A stretch of 64,000 nucleotides of DNA from Vombatus ursinus (GCF_900497805.2 NW_020940358.1:25601384-25665383); one strand, 5' to 3'. Positions 20,126 to 31,689 are shown, numbered from the stretch's first letter. Notes: generated by a model from the letters alone, not told the origin. Made by a program: numbers and translations.

Positions 20126-20228
20126 AGTGTGTCATTGGGCAAATAACTCCTTTGTAGGCCTCAGTTTCCCCATCTGTATAAAGTATGTGTATGGGGCAGG
20201 GGTAGGGGTGGGGAAGGGTAGTATAGAT

Positions 20229-20596
20229 CAGGGTTTCTTAACCTTTTGGTGTGTCATGGACCTCCTGGTAGTCTAATGAAATTTATGGATGGATCCCTTC
20301 TCAGAATAATGTTTGTTAACCCATGATCATAGTTGAAGGAAATTCAGTTAGAAGTTAGTGAAAATAGGGGCAGGTGGGTGGCATAGTGGATAGAGCACCA
20401 GCCCTGGAGTCAGGAGGACCTGAGTTCAAATCTAGCCTCAGACACATAACACTTACTAGCTGTGTCACCCTGGGCAAGTTACTTATTAGTGAAAATAAAG
20501 ATACATGTATGTTTTCCCCCTCATTCTCATTCATGAATCCCCTGAAGTCTATCCACAGTCCTCAAAGGTACTATGGACTCAGGTTAAGAATCTCTG
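20229..20596 (+). mobile_element. hAT-like DNA transposon, copy 3, with 8-bp target duplication
   Basis: Ends cagggtttcttaacc and ggttaagaatctctg. Flanks gtatagat (20,221-20,228) and gtttagat (20,597-20,604) differ at one of eight bases, the duplication length of hAT elements. The interior tgtcatggacctcctgg...cccttctcagaataatg matches the other copies. A SINE is inserted in it. Confidence 0.8.
20367..20485 (+). mobile_element. WSINE-like SINE nested in hAT copy 3
   Basis: Slightly 3'-shortened SINE with no long A tail. A perfect 12-bp duplication, ttagtgaaaata, flanks it (20,355-20,366 and 20,486-20,497). Confidence 0.93.
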
Positions 20597-20604
20597 GTTT
20601 AGAT

Positions 20605-20765
20605 GGTTTCAAAGTTTCCTTCCAGGTTTGAAAATTTTATTCTGTATTCTAAGGTACCTTCCAACTCTAACGTTTTAGAGTTAACATTCAAAGATTCTTT
20701 TTGCCTCTTAGGTTCTAGGTCCTAAGGTCTCCCTAGGTCTCATATTCTATTTTGTCTAACACTGC
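20605..20765 (+). repeat. Degenerate MIR/L3-tail tandem array
   Basis: Units such as attctaaggtaccttccaactctaacg, ttctaggtcctaaggtctccc and tcatattctattttg follow one another. This is the plus-strand counterpart of the 12.25-kb array. Confidence 0.55.
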
Positions 20766-20941
20766 TCCAAACCCCCACCAGGTTTAAGCTCCAATACTTC
20801 TGTGATCATATGTCAATTAGGGCTATATTTCACAGAAACTTTTCTTTGCCCTGACTGAAAAAGTTCAACAACTGAAGTCCTGGGTGATTAGACTTGATTT
20901 GAGCAGCTGGAAAAGTGTTTCTATCCACCTCATTCAAACAG

Positions 20942-21108
20942 GAAAGTGTTAATGAGAAAAGATGAGGAGAGGCGACTGGACCTGGGCCGCCTGCTCACAC
21001 AGCGGCCAACAATCCTCTTTGTGAAACATCATGAATGCAAATTTTGAAGGAGACGCCAAGGTCCACATCTGGGGGCCTGCCTTGGGAAAGTCCACACTGA
21101 GATTTATG
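20942..21108 (+). repeat. Unrecognised duplicated sequence, copy B
   Basis: Partner of 19,653-19,815 in the same orientation, 1.29 kb downstream. The sequence on to about 21,360 is free of known repeats and is not shared with copy A. Confidence 0.65.
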
Positions 21109-21890
21109 GTAGAAGGCTGTAACGGGTTATGCAATCTCTCAAAGATCATTTCACTCACCACAAACTTTCAGGACACATTCAGCCACAAGATGAAGTATCG
21201 TTTGATGATGGCGTTGAAACTGAATGTTTCAATACTGCCCATTTGGATTTGAACAGGGCTGCATTCTCAGCCCCAGTCTCCTCTATAGCCCAAGCTATAA
21301 ACTGGGCCATTAATTTAACCACAGAAAAATGTCAAGATTTCAGACTCAGCTAGATTAGGAACAAATTTTTCATTAGACAAGCTGTTCTCTTCTCAGAGGA
21401 TCCCAGTGCCTCATTATGCACCAGGTGGTGTGTATATATAGGGTGTTTTTTTTTAATTCAAAGGAGAAAAAAAAGCCTGGCTCTGTCAACCCAAAATCAA
21501 AATACAGGGAGAGAAATAAAAAAATCAAATTATTTGTTCAGAATCTTTGGGGAGTCAGAACAAAATTTTGCTTCTTGTTTGAATTTTGGGGTGCTAGGTA
21601 GACTCAATTGACATTTGTCATTGGGTAGAAAAAAATGTCCTAACGATGGGCTGTACTTTTTTCTTGACATCCAGCTATTTGGGCTTTGATCATTGTCCAT
21701 AGAATCAGTGCCAGATCCTCCCTCTTTGGCTGTGATACCTGGCAGAGAAGACCACGTTCTCCCAATATATTGCTTCTAAAGAACAAGCTTGCAAGAGGAG
21801 GTGGCTATTCCACATTCTTTCCAATCTGACCATTTGGTAAAAAGGAGTTGTCTGAGTAAAAGATCATCGATCCAAGGGGTTTGCATGCTG
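21109..21890. other. Unassigned DNA
   Basis: No repeat or exon is recognised. Short ORFs of 61-74 codons overlap in several frames. Confidence 0.35.
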
Positions 21891-21894
21891 TCGC

Positions 21895-22018
21895 TTCAAC
21901 CAGAATGTGAGCTTGGTGAGAGCAGCTGCCATGTTTTTGCCTTTCTTTGTATCCCCATTGCTTAGCATAGGGTCTGGGGCCCAGAATAAGTACTTAATAA
22001 ATGCTTATTGACTGACTA
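21895..22018 (+). mobile_element. L2 3' terminus
   Basis: aatgtgagcttggtgagagcagc...tatccccattgcttagcatag...aataagtacttaataaatgcttattgactgact. Confidence 0.9.
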
Positions 22019-22189
22019 AACTAGCCTTCTATAAGCCAATCTGCAAGAAGGGCCCTGTCAGGTTCTCTTAACTACCTTCAAGAGCTGGTTTTAAAAACTG
22101 CAAGTTCTTAGAATCTAGTTTCTTGGAACTAAAAGCTGCTCCCCACTCCATGCCCCCCCCGCCCCTCAAACCTTCATTTCTGGAGGTAA

Positions 22190-22680
22190 CTCTATGAATC
22201 AATGGAGTGGTAAGAATGTTGAATTCCAGTCCTGACTCTGTTTCTCTCTGTCCAGTTGTACAACTTTAAACATGTACCTTCTCCTCTCTGAACTTCTATT
22301 TCCAAATATATACAGTGAAGAAATTCTCCTAGATCAGGCATTTCCAGTCTTTTCCAGTCCCTGTACCTCTTGTCCATCAGTAAACCTTCTTACATCTCTT
22401 ATTTAGTATGGAAGGACATAAATGACAGAGTTTACCATGCATATGAAAAAAACAAATCAATTTTGACAGAATAAGAATTATTTACCAAGTATTCCCTATG
22501 TCCCCTAGACTAGCTTTTCATACCTGTTGAGAGTGTGCATGCCCCAGTTTGGTAACTATGAACTACAAGGTCTCAAAGGTTCCTTCTGACTCCAATTTTC
22601 TACGTTTCAAGGTCTCTTCTAGCTCTGACATTACATGTTCTAAGGCCTTTTCTTAGCTCTAAAATGTTATCACTCCCTGA
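22190..22680 (+). repeat. MIR fragment and a short tail-type tandem array
   Basis: 22,190-22,340 is a weak plus-strand MIR. At 22,562-22,680 three units run in tandem: ctcaaaggttccttctgactcc, ttcaaggtctcttctagctctgacattacatgtt and ctaaggccttttcttagctctaaaatgtt. Confidence 0.6.
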
Positions 22681-22689
22681 TTCTTTCCT

Positions 22690-23105
22690 GTGGGGCAGGC
22701 CTACATTGTCCCTAGACCAGAAACAATTAAAACTGATACAGAATGTCTCGACACTCTCTTCTTTTTTCTTCTTATTTCGTTATGCTGTACAATTACACAA
22801 AACAGTCCCTAGCATTAGAAGCTTTAAGCAGAATTCCAACTGCTTCAATTAAGTGTTCATTTTGATTTCTTTTGCCAAGACCCCATCTTATAATATCGTT
22901 TTCACACTGGAATGTTGCAATGCTGGTTTTCATAATCTTGGCCCAGGAAAACCCCTGGACAGGAGGATATTAATGTCTGAAGGCTTTTAGCTAAGAATTA
23001 CAAATGGGAATATCAGTTCCCAAGATTCATCTTTATGGCTTTAGAGAAAATTCATTCTTAAAAAAAAAAAAAAGGATAGATTCCTCCAGAGATAAAATTG
23101 ACTTA
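22690..23105. other. Unassigned DNA
   Basis: No repeat is recognised apart from a 14-A run at about 23,060. The 62-codon ORF at 22,664-22,852 shows nothing protein-like. Confidence 0.35.
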
Positions 23106-23109
23106 CTCT

Positions 23110-23380
23110 GGTGGCAGAGAAAGGGCACTGGAATCACAATTTAGATTCCTAGATTCTAGGCCTAACTCTACCACTAGCTAAATGTGACCTTGGACAAGTC
23201 ATTTTCCCTCTTTGGGCCTCAGTTTCCTTCTCTGTAATAGGACTGGTGTGGACCAGATGATCTCTGATATTCTGTGTTCCAAGATCTCCTCCAATTTTGA
23301 CATTATAGAGGTTAATGCCTGTCCCAGGTTTAACATTCTATGTTCTAAGGCTCCTTCCAGCTCTGACATTCTATTTACCA
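23110..23380 (+). mobile_element. MIR/THER1 SINE with a tandem tail
   Basis: Head and core (gattctaggcctaactctac...tgaccttggacaagtcattttcc...tcagtttccttctctg) run directly into repeated tail units (ccaagatctcctccaattttgacatt, tctaaggctccttccagctctgacattct). It shows the tail arrays growing from a SINE 3' end. Confidence 0.8.
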
Positions 23381-23439
23381 GAAATACAAACTCCAGGTTT
23401 GTACAGACAAGATCAGTCTTGGGAGGGCTGTCCTACTAA

Positions 23440-24115
23440 TCATACTTCTTTGGGTTCTTTTGACACCCCTACCCTTAACCCCAGATTTCCCTAGAAACTT
23501 CAAAATTTTGTGCTTGTCTAGGTCTCTGCAAATGTGGGGGAAAGGGTCCTAGGTACTGTGCAATGACTCATTTAAGCTAACACTAACAGGCACAGAACAG
23601 CTTTTTCTAGTTCATTTTAAATCTGTAAGAATATAGAAAAATAAAAAAGGATTCCCAGGAGTCTGTTTTAATCAAGATACTCTCTTTTCCTGAAGCCAGT
23701 CTCACTTTCCACCCCAAGGACATAAATAAGCCTCCAGCCCTCTTGTTCTACCCTAAGGGTTGGGACTTCTTGGGAAAGGGAAACAGACTCACAAAGGTGA
23801 TAGTCAACCCCTCACATTCAGATGAGTCCCATTTAAAAAAACACAAAAGCAAAAACTTTTATGTATTATGAACCTAATAAAGATGAGCTTTTCCATATGC
23901 AAAGAGGAAAAAGAGGATTATATATGAGATTGTAAATTTGTTACATGTCGTTTTAAAAAGTGTACATTAAAATTAATTGTAACAAAGTGTATTGTAACAA
24001 TTTGTAACAAAGTATAGCAAAAATGTAACAAATTAAAACAAAGTGCCCCTTTTCTGAACTTGCTTCTAATCTCTTCTGTGTATTTTACAAATGTTTCAGT
24101 GATCGTCTTTTCCAT
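23440..24115. other. Repeat-free, AT-rich stretch
   Basis: No repeat family is seen. 23,935-24,030 carries a locally repeated word (tgtaacaa, ttgtaacaaagt) five times. Confidence 0.4.
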
Positions 24116-24119
24116 CTTT

Positions 24120-24400
24120 TCTTATTATTACTAATACTGTAATAATAGCCAGTATTTATATAGTGCACACTAAATGCCAAACACTGTGTTAAGTACTTTA
24201 CAAGTAATATCTCATTTGGTTCTTTTAACAACCCTCAGAGGTAGATATTATTATTACCCTCATTTTGCAGATGAGGAAACTGAGGCAGAGTTTAAGTGAC
24301 TTATTCAGGGTAACACAACAAGTAAGTGATGGAGGCTAGATTTGGACTCAGTTCTTCCTGACTCCAGACTAGGCACTCTGTCCTCTGCTCTACGTATCTA
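24120..24400 (-). mobile_element. MIR SINE, near full length
   Basis: aatagccagtatttatatagtgc...ctcattttgcagatgaggaaactgaggc...gttcttcctgactccaga. Classic reverse MIR. Confidence 0.9.
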
Positions 24401-24429
24401 CTCACTACTTCTTCCCACCCAAATCCCCA

Positions 24430-24860
24430 CTCCCCCAAAATAAAAGCTTTCCCATAACAAAAGTAAGTATAATCAAGCAAAATGAAGTCATTCATTGGCC
24501 ATGTCTGGAAATGAATGTCTCCGTCTGTTTCTACAGTCTATCACTCCAATCCCAAGAGGTGAGAAGCATCCTTTATCACCAGTCTTCTGGGGTCCTGGTT
24601 GATCATTGCAGTGATCAGACCTCTTAATTGATTTGAAGGCACCCACACCCACCCCTTTTTGTCCTTGTATTAACAGTTCTGGTGCTGCTCACTTCAGTCT
24701 GTTCATGTACACTTTCCCAAATTTCTGTGAATCCATCCCTTTTATCATTTCTCATGACATAATAATTATGTTCAAGTGTCATAATTTGTTCATCTGATCT
24801 CCAATTGAGGCACCCTGAGACCTACTTTCTGATGCACCTGTGGGGACCTACAGTTTTATA
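24430..24860 (-). mobile_element. L1 LINE 3' UTR fragment
   Basis: Old minus-strand L1 3' end: ctgctcacttcagtctgttcatgtacactttcccaaatttctgtgaatccatccc...cataatttgttcatctgatctccaattgaggcacc. It matches 52,240-53,180 in order. Confidence 0.65.
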
Positions 24861-24864
24861 GTCC

Positions 24865-25210
24865 TACCCTCCTGGGAAGGGAAATAAACTGAAGGTTGTT
24901 AAAAAAAAACACAACAAAGAGCCCCTCTTCCATCCCATCTAAACAATTCATCCTAGCAGCAGACTGCCAAATCCAGGGTTTGCTCCTCAGCACCATGGCT
25001 CTGTCATGGTCACATGGTTCCCCTCTCCATGTCTGTTATCTCTAGGGATGGACTAGGATGGTTCCTTGGAGGGGAGCTTTGCAAGAGCTACCTACTCCCC
25101 CCACCCCCAACCTAAGGCTGATCTCCAAGCTTTGATCTGTGTTCTACTTTCTCCGTATCTTCCTCCAACTGACCCTCTATCTCATCTCTTTTATTCACGT
25201 AGGTGCAAAG
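24865..25210. other. Unassigned DNA
   Basis: CT-rich sequence with no recognised repeat or exon. Confidence 0.35.
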
Positions 25211-25214
25211 AGCT

Positions 25215-26165
25215 AGGTTTAATCCATCATTAAGTATTTATTAATTGTTTACTATGCATTAGGCAGTGGGCAGAAAAAGAAAAAAAACCCAAAAATAGTC
25301 CCTGCCCTCAAGAAGCTTATATTCTAATGGGGGAGATAACATATAAATAGTTTCTGCTAAGCACTGCTGATATAAGAAAGGGGGAAAAAAAGCTCTGTTT
25401 CCAAGAAACTTACATTCTAATAAGGGATACAACATATAAATACAGTATATTTGTATAGTATGTACATAATAAACCCAGAATAAATGGAAGGGTACCTTAG
25501 GAAAGAATCTCAAGTGGCTGGGGAGACTGGGAGGCCCCCTGCACAAGATACAAGTGTTTGAGCTGAGACTTGAAATCAGGAAGGCTAGGAGATGGTGAGG
25601 AGAGCATTCCTGGCATGGGGGACAAGCAGTGTTATATGTCTGAGGAACAGCAAGTAGACCAACGTGACTGAATCATAGAATGCATGGAGTGAAGAGAATA
25701 TAAGAAGGCTAGAAAGGAAGGAAGGGGGCCAGGCTGTAAAGAGATTTGAATTCCAAAAGATTGTCTATTTCTTCTTGGAAGTAATAGGGAGACATTTGAG
25801 TTCACTGAGCTATCATAGGGTCATATGCTTTGGGAAAATCACTTTGGCAGCAATTTGAGGACAGACTAGAGAGGAGAGAGGCTTGAGGCAGGAAGACCAA
25901 TTAGAAATCTGTTGTAATAGTCCAGGAGATGTATAATGATGGCTTGTGTGGAGAAAAGCAGATCTACATGAGGTATGCTGTGAAGGCAGAAATGACAGGA
26001 TCTGGCAACTGACTGTTTATGTGGGGTGAGTGAATAGTCATGGGTGATGCAGAGGTTGTGAATGTAGGTGACTGGAAGGATGGGGTTGCCCTTAATAATA
26101 ATAGAGAAGTTCAGGAGAGGGGCGGGTTTGTGAAGAAAGATAATCCACCTTAGTCTGAATCAATG
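25215..26165 (-). mobile_element. L2 LINE, about 950 bp
   Basis: Long minus-strand L2: attaagtatttattaattgtttactatgc, gtccctgccctcaagaagctta, agcattcctggcatgggg, gccaggctgtaaagagatttga, aatcactttggcagcaa, tctgttgtaatagtccagg and on to aagataatccaccttagtctg. The 95-codon ORF at 25,259-25,546 is derived from it. Confidence 0.88.
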
Positions 26166-26284
26166 AAATCATCTCCAAAGCTGAGGCTTGATCACTCCAT
26201 GGTGATGTTGGATCACCAAGGAGGTGCAGCTAGATTTTTTTGCACCAAATCCAAGTTCCAAACCATGATCATCTTGTTGAAAGT

Positions 26285-26525
26285 TATAGGAAAGATACAG
26301 TGTAGTTTTGTGGGTAGAATGTAGAATTTGGAATCGGGAAGGCATAGACTTGAATCTCACCTCTGATAATTCCTAATTGTCAGATCGTGGGCAAGTCACT
26401 TAAACTTCTTCAGGCTCAGTTTCCTCATCTGTAAAACGGAGACAATAATACCTGAAGTATCTATTTTACAGGGTTTCTCTGAGGCTTGAAAGAGTTAACA
26501 GATAAAAAAAAAGCATTAAAAATGG
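26285..26525 (+). mobile_element. MIR SINE
   Basis: cgtgggcaagtcacttaaacttcttcaggctcagtttcctcatctgtaaaacggagacaataatacc, near full length. Confidence 0.9.
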
Positions 26526-26539
26526 TGCCGGATGTTGTT

Positions 26540-27050
26540 ATTTTATTCCTAAAGCGAAGATCTGACAATGTCACCTCCCGCCTTCTGCCCCCCCTACCCC
26601 CTCCTCTCTGCTTAAGAAGTTTCAACTACTCTCTATTATGCCTAGAATAAGATACAAACTTCTGTTCAGCATTTAAAGCACTGGTTTCACATTGTTTCCT
26701 CTCACATACTCTATGCTCCAGCCAAACTGACCTCTGAGATGTGCCCCACACATGACATTCCCTCTGTGACTTTACCCAGGTTTTCCCAGTAATTTTCTAG
26801 GCTCAGCTCAGATGCCTCCTTCTACATGAAGCCTTTCTTGATTCTCTCCAGGTATAAGAGCTCCTCCCTCCCCCTGCCCCGTGATTTACTATCAATATAG
26901 TTTTTTATACACTTTGTTTTCACACATCTGTGCACATTACTTGACTTTCCCTCTTCCCTCCACCAATATAAGCTACCTGAGGGCAAGCGATTGTATTGTT
27001 TTTCTTCTTTGTAGAATAATACCTAGCCAAATACCTTGGTGAGTATAGTA
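26540..27050 (+). mobile_element. L2 LINE 3' region
   Basis: gaagtttcaactactctctattatgcc...cttctacatgaagcctttcttgattctc...gagggcaagcgattgtattg. Plus-strand L2. Confidence 0.8.
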
Positions 27051-27204
27051 GGTAGAAAATACTTCTTGTCTTCGGTTAACCAGAGGTTTGCACCTATTTA
27101 GGGAGCATAACCTCATTAAGTTGACTAGGCTCTTCAAATCAACCTTCCACATGAGTTCTACAATCTAAAGTTCCTTCCAGTCTTGAGGGGCTGGGGGCAA
27201 GGAA

Positions 27205-27475
27205 AGGGAATAAACATTTATATAAAGCCTACTAAATGCTAGAGACCATGCTGTCTTTTTTTTTTTTTTTTTGTTAATATCTCATTTGATCCTCACAACA
27301 ACCTTGGGGGGAAGGGAGGTGGTATTATTATTCCCATTACACAGATAAGGATAAGAAAGGTTAAGTGACTTGTCTAGTGACATACAACTATTAAGTGTCT
27401 GAGGCATGATTTGAACTCAGTTCTTCCTGACTGCAGGCCCAGTGCTCTACCTCCTGTGCCACCAGATTCCTCAAA
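27205..27475 (-). mobile_element. MIR SINE with T-run
   Basis: Reverse MIR from taaacatttatataaagcctac to cagtgctctacctcctgtgcc, with an 18-T run at about 27,255 splitting its 3' part. Confidence 0.85.
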
Positions 27476-27539
27476 GCAGTCTATAGTCTCTATTCTAAGG
27501 CCCCTTCCAGCTCCAATAATTGATGTTTCTATGCTTTGT

Positions 27540-28225
27540 TAGGAAGGTAAATGTGCACTGTTTGTTCTGTTTTGACAGATTTTCATTTTGTTGTAGCCAG
27601 CTCAGAAGAAAACAAGCATAAACATTACTTAAAAATAGAAGCAAATTGTTGTGTTTTTTTTAATAAAAAATATGTAAACGATCAGGAGAAAAGTACTCAA
27701 CAGAATGTGTTTATGAGTTTTGAATCATGCCAAAACCAAAGCACTTTCACAAACAGTTTTAAATAATTAGGAACCTTAAATACAGTTACATTCACTCATC
27801 GCTAGCAGACAGTTGGATGGTCTGAGAATTTAAGTCAATATTTGAGAGGGAGTGCAAAGTTAAATTAGTGCTAATGTTCTAGTGTTCTGAATGGGAGAAG
27901 ACCAATTTTGGACAAAGGAAGAGGTAGTTCAGCAAAACAGCCCATTTTGAAGATTCTCCCCTCCTGTCATCCTCCCTTTAAGATTTCATTGTATCCCTCC
28001 TTTGGCCAATCCTTTATGATTGTGCCCATCATAATCATTTTTGTCTTCTAGGAGAAGATAAATTATGATTGATGTTAATGAATTGCAGACTTAGTTCTGT
28101 ATGAAAAGCCGCAAAAACTCCCCCATGCATAGACAAGTCATTCTCAGGGTTTTGGGGGCCACCAGCTTTAGTCTGGCTGCCTACAACACAACCAGTGATG
28201 AGTCTACTGTCTAAATCAGACCCCA
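27540..28225. other. Repeat-free island
   Basis: About 690 bp with no recognised repeat, AT-rich with many TAAT/ATTA words (tttaaataattagg, gttaaattagtgctaatg). No exon is seen. Candidate conserved non-coding DNA. Confidence 0.4.
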
Positions 28226-28234
28226 ATCAAAATA

Positions 28235-28500
28235 ATCCTAATGATAATTGCTAATATCAATATTGAGCTTTATGGTTTGCAAAGGGCTTTACACATTATC
28301 TCATTTGATTTTCACTACAAACCTATGAAGTAGGTGCTATTATTATCCCCATTTTACAGATGAGGAAACATAAGCTGAGAGAGATTTTAAGTTACTTGTC
28401 CAGGGTTACACAGCTAGTAAGTTTGTGAGGTACAATTTTGTGCTCAGAATGGGTCGTTACAAGCGTAGCATTCTCCTTACTCTAACCACCCAGTTACCTG
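28235..28500 (-). mobile_element. MIR SINE
   Basis: taatgataattgctaatatcaatattgag...attatccccattttacagatgaggaaac...tacacagctagtaag. Reverse, near full length. Confidence 0.9.
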
Positions 28501-28504
28501 ACTC

Positions 28505-29235
28505 TGTAGGACATGCTACGGCTGATTACAGTGGGCTCTCCAACTAGGAGGTGAAGATTTAAGTCTTGAGCCTTATTTGATGGTTTTCTAAGCTATATCT
28601 CCCTGCTTCCTTCCTCCCCCTAGCCCCACCTTGCAATGGGCTATGTCCTTCATTCCATGGTCTGCAGGAATGCCCCATAGGGAGGGAGATGTGAGCTGAA
28701 ACAGCATCCCTCACTAGCCAGTGGCTTAATCATTAGTGCATATGTATCCCATACCCATGAGAGAAATGATTACTAATAACCAATGATTTGGGGAAATTAG
28801 ATTTCTCCCTTTTTCTTTTATCCTCATTTCAACCTCTTGAAGGTTGAGCTAACCTTCTCCCTTATCCAGATCCCACCCATGTGGGACAGCTATCTTGTTC
28901 TACTCGTGTTTGGGGGAGGCATAAATTCTTTGAATAGATTGCCCAAGGCTGGGGCTAATTTTAGAAATAAATGATGTAATCAAAATTCAGATCCAGCTCC
29001 TCATTGTAATATGCATTCTCTCATTAATTGTTAACCAATCAGAGTTTTTTGCCACCCTGGGGAACATTTACTCTTCCAAGGGCATATAAACTGTGAGCCC
29101 AGCCACCATAATTGTCTTTGGTCTAAGAGAGAGACAGCCAAATAACCATCCTTTTATTAAAATGCTGGCATTATTAATAAAATGATTAAATTATTCAGAA
29201 ATTATGTCTCTCAAACCTTTTTAAACACCACACCC
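28505..29235 (+). mobile_element. Possible solo LTR of an endogenous retrovirus-like element (fossil)
   Basis: The 3' half has LTR-like order: a TATA-type box (catataaactgtgagccc, about 29,083), then gtctaagagagagacagcc and a polyadenylation-type region (attaataaaatgattaaatt) ending in tgtctctca. No internal coding region is next to it, so if real it is a solo LTR. Boundaries are uncertain, and family and age cannot be read here. Confidence 0.35.
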
Positions 29236-29409
29236 ATATACACATACACAAATGCTATTATTCTAGGTTCTGGGGGGGTGAAAAGTAGTATCTTTTTTAA
29301 AAAATTGGGACCCCTGATTTGTAGGATCTAGTTGTAGATTTAAATATAGACTTTCCCTTACCTTCCAACTGGTTCCTATTTAAATTTGTTGGTCCCCTGA
29401 CTACAGAGG

Positions 29410-29560
29410 GGAGGTATCATGGGATGTAGTAAACTGGCCTTGGACTGGGGAAGGCCTTGGTTTGAGTACTGCCTCTGACACACACTAGCCATGTGATCAT
29501 GAACAAATCACTTAATGGCTCACTGCCCTGGCCAGCTCTCTAAGACTTTAAGTGACAAGT
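29410..29560 (+). mobile_element. MIR fragment
   Basis: tggttttgagtactgcctctgacac-like head (29,455 region), tgatcatgaacaaatcacttaatgg core. Confidence 0.65.
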
Positions 29561-29674
29561 AAGTTCCTGATCTGCATTGGTGAAGGAAGTTTCCATACCA
29601 GGAGTTCCCTGCACAGAAGAAATCCTACATCTAGACACCTTCCCTTTCTGAGGTCACATATACACACAGACACT

Positions 29675-29678
<4 letters not shown>

Positions 29679-29711
<33 letters not shown>
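29679..29711 (+). repeat. (CA)n microsatellite
   Basis: About 16 CA units preceded by actcgcgcg. Confidence 0.97.
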
Positions 29712-29714
<3 letters not shown>

Positions 29715-29879
29715 CTTTACCTTCTCTTCTTTGACAGTGTGGACACTTTTTCTTTCTTTACTGAATGCTAGACAAACCTGCAGAGGCTCTGAGTGTAGAC
29801 TAGGCCAGGGTTGGCATAATGTACAGGCCTCACAGGACAGGAGACAGGGACACAACAGTATCTAGTACCTAGGGCAACC

Positions 29880-31685
29880 TTAATCATTCCTTCTCTTTCT
29901 CAAATCTTTCAACCTCTCCCTACCTACTGGTTCCTCCCCTACTGCCTTCACACATGTCCACGTCTCTCACATCCTCAAAATACCTTCACTATACCTACCA
30001 TCCCCTCAAGCTATTCTTCCATATCTCTTCTTCCTTAATATATTCTCAGTGGGGGAAAAAAACTGTTGACACCCACTGCCTCTATTTCCTCTCCTCTCAC
30101 TCACTTCTCAACCCTTTGCACTCTGGCTGCTGACCTCTCTTCAAAGTTCCCAATGCTTTTATAATTGCCAGATCTAATGGTTTTTTTCAGTCCTCATTCT
30201 TCTTGACTTGTTGAATTTAACACTGTTGACCTCTTTCTCCTTCTGGATGTTTTCTCCTCTCTGGGCTTTAGTGACGCTATCCTTTCCTGATTCTCCTCCT
30301 AACTTGTCGGACCACTCCTTCTCAATCTCGTTCCTTAGTTGTGCCCCCTAACTGTGTGTGCTCCTAAGGCTCTGTCCTAGGCTTCCTACTCTTTCTCTTC
30401 ATTCTCTCTTGATAACTCCATCTGCTCCCATGCATTTGATTATCATCTCTGTGTCTACGAATTTCAAATCTGTACATCCAGCCCCAGTCTCTCCTCTGAG
30501 TTTCAGTCCCATGTTACTAACTGTCTATTAGTCATTTCAAACTGGTTGTGCTGGAGGCATTCTCTTTACCCTAAGCTCTCTTCTTTTCTAACCTTCCCTA
30601 TTTCTTTCAAAGGCACCACCATTCTTCCATTCTCCGGGCTTTCTAACCTTGGCATTATCCTTGACTCCTTCTCCACATCCACCCCATATAACCAACCAAT
30701 CAGTTGTCAAACCTTGCCATTTCTCCCTTCACAGTATCTCCATCCCACAATGTCCAAATCCTCCCCTGCCCTCACATAGCCACCACCTTTACTCAGGTCT
30801 TCCTCACCTCTCACCCGGATTATTACAATTGGTCTCCCTGCTTTAAATGTTTCTCCTCTCCATACTACTGCCATAGTGATTTTGCTTGAGGGTAGATCTG
30901 ACGATATCAACCCCCTCTCCCCCATTGACTTCCTACTGGCTCTGGAATCAAATATAAATCCTATTTTATTTATAAAGCTCTTTACAACCTTGGCCTGTAT
31001 TTCCAGCCTTATTGGACACTGTACTCACCTCCTCCACTCTTTGATCTAGGATGATTGGCCTTTTCTCTTGTCCTCTCACACAAACTTCATTTCCCTCTCT
31101 GTGGTTTTGCATAAACTCTTCTCATGCCCAGAATATGCTCCTTCCTCACCTCTGATTTATAGAATCTCTCTTCCTTTAAGAAGATGCTCAAGTACCATTA
31201 TCTACATTAAGTCTTTCCTGATCCCCTTATCTCCTAGTTCTATTTCTCTCAGACTTGTATTTAACTACTGTATATTTATTCCTTTTATACTTATTATATT
31301 TATATACATAAATATAATATTTATATATTATATAAATATATTTATTTATAAATATTTATATTATATATAATATATAAATTATATATTTATACTTTGTATT
31401 TATAAATATATAAAATTTATATTTTATATTATATTTATAAACATAATTTATATTTATAAATATAAATATATTTATATGTATGTGTTTTTATATGTGTGTG
31501 TGTATATGTGTGTGTATATGTGTATCTGTGTATCCTTGTCATCTCACCTATTAGAATGTACACTCCCTGCAATTAGGAATTATTTCATTCATTGTAATTA
31601 TATCCCCATTGTTTAATACAGTATCTGGCACATAGTGGGTAGGTGTCACAACAATACTTGTTGATTGATTGGTTATGTGGCCCAC
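29880..31685 (+). mobile_element. L2 LINE, longest copy in the window (1.8 kb)
   Basis: Plus-strand L2 from the RT region to the 3' terminus. Remnants include attgttgacctctttctcctt (TVDxxLL block), gctctgtcctaggcttcctactc (QGSVLG block), gaactccatctgctccc-like text, ggattattacaattggtctcc, tggacactgtactcacc, and the end atctggcacatagtgggtag...cttgttgattgatt. All frames are broken. An AT-rich repeat has grown near its 3' end. Confidence 0.85.
31275..31520 (+). repeat. AT-rich (TATATTTATA)n and TG tract within L2
   Basis: About 200 bp of TATA/TTTATAAA repeats then (TGTATATG)n. It breaks the L2 3' UTR; L2 text resumes at 31,545. Confidence 0.93.
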
Positions 31686-31689
31686 ACAG

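Noticed and set aside
29631-29855. 74-codon ORF with VCVCVCVC
   Set aside because: Crosses the (CA)n microsatellite.
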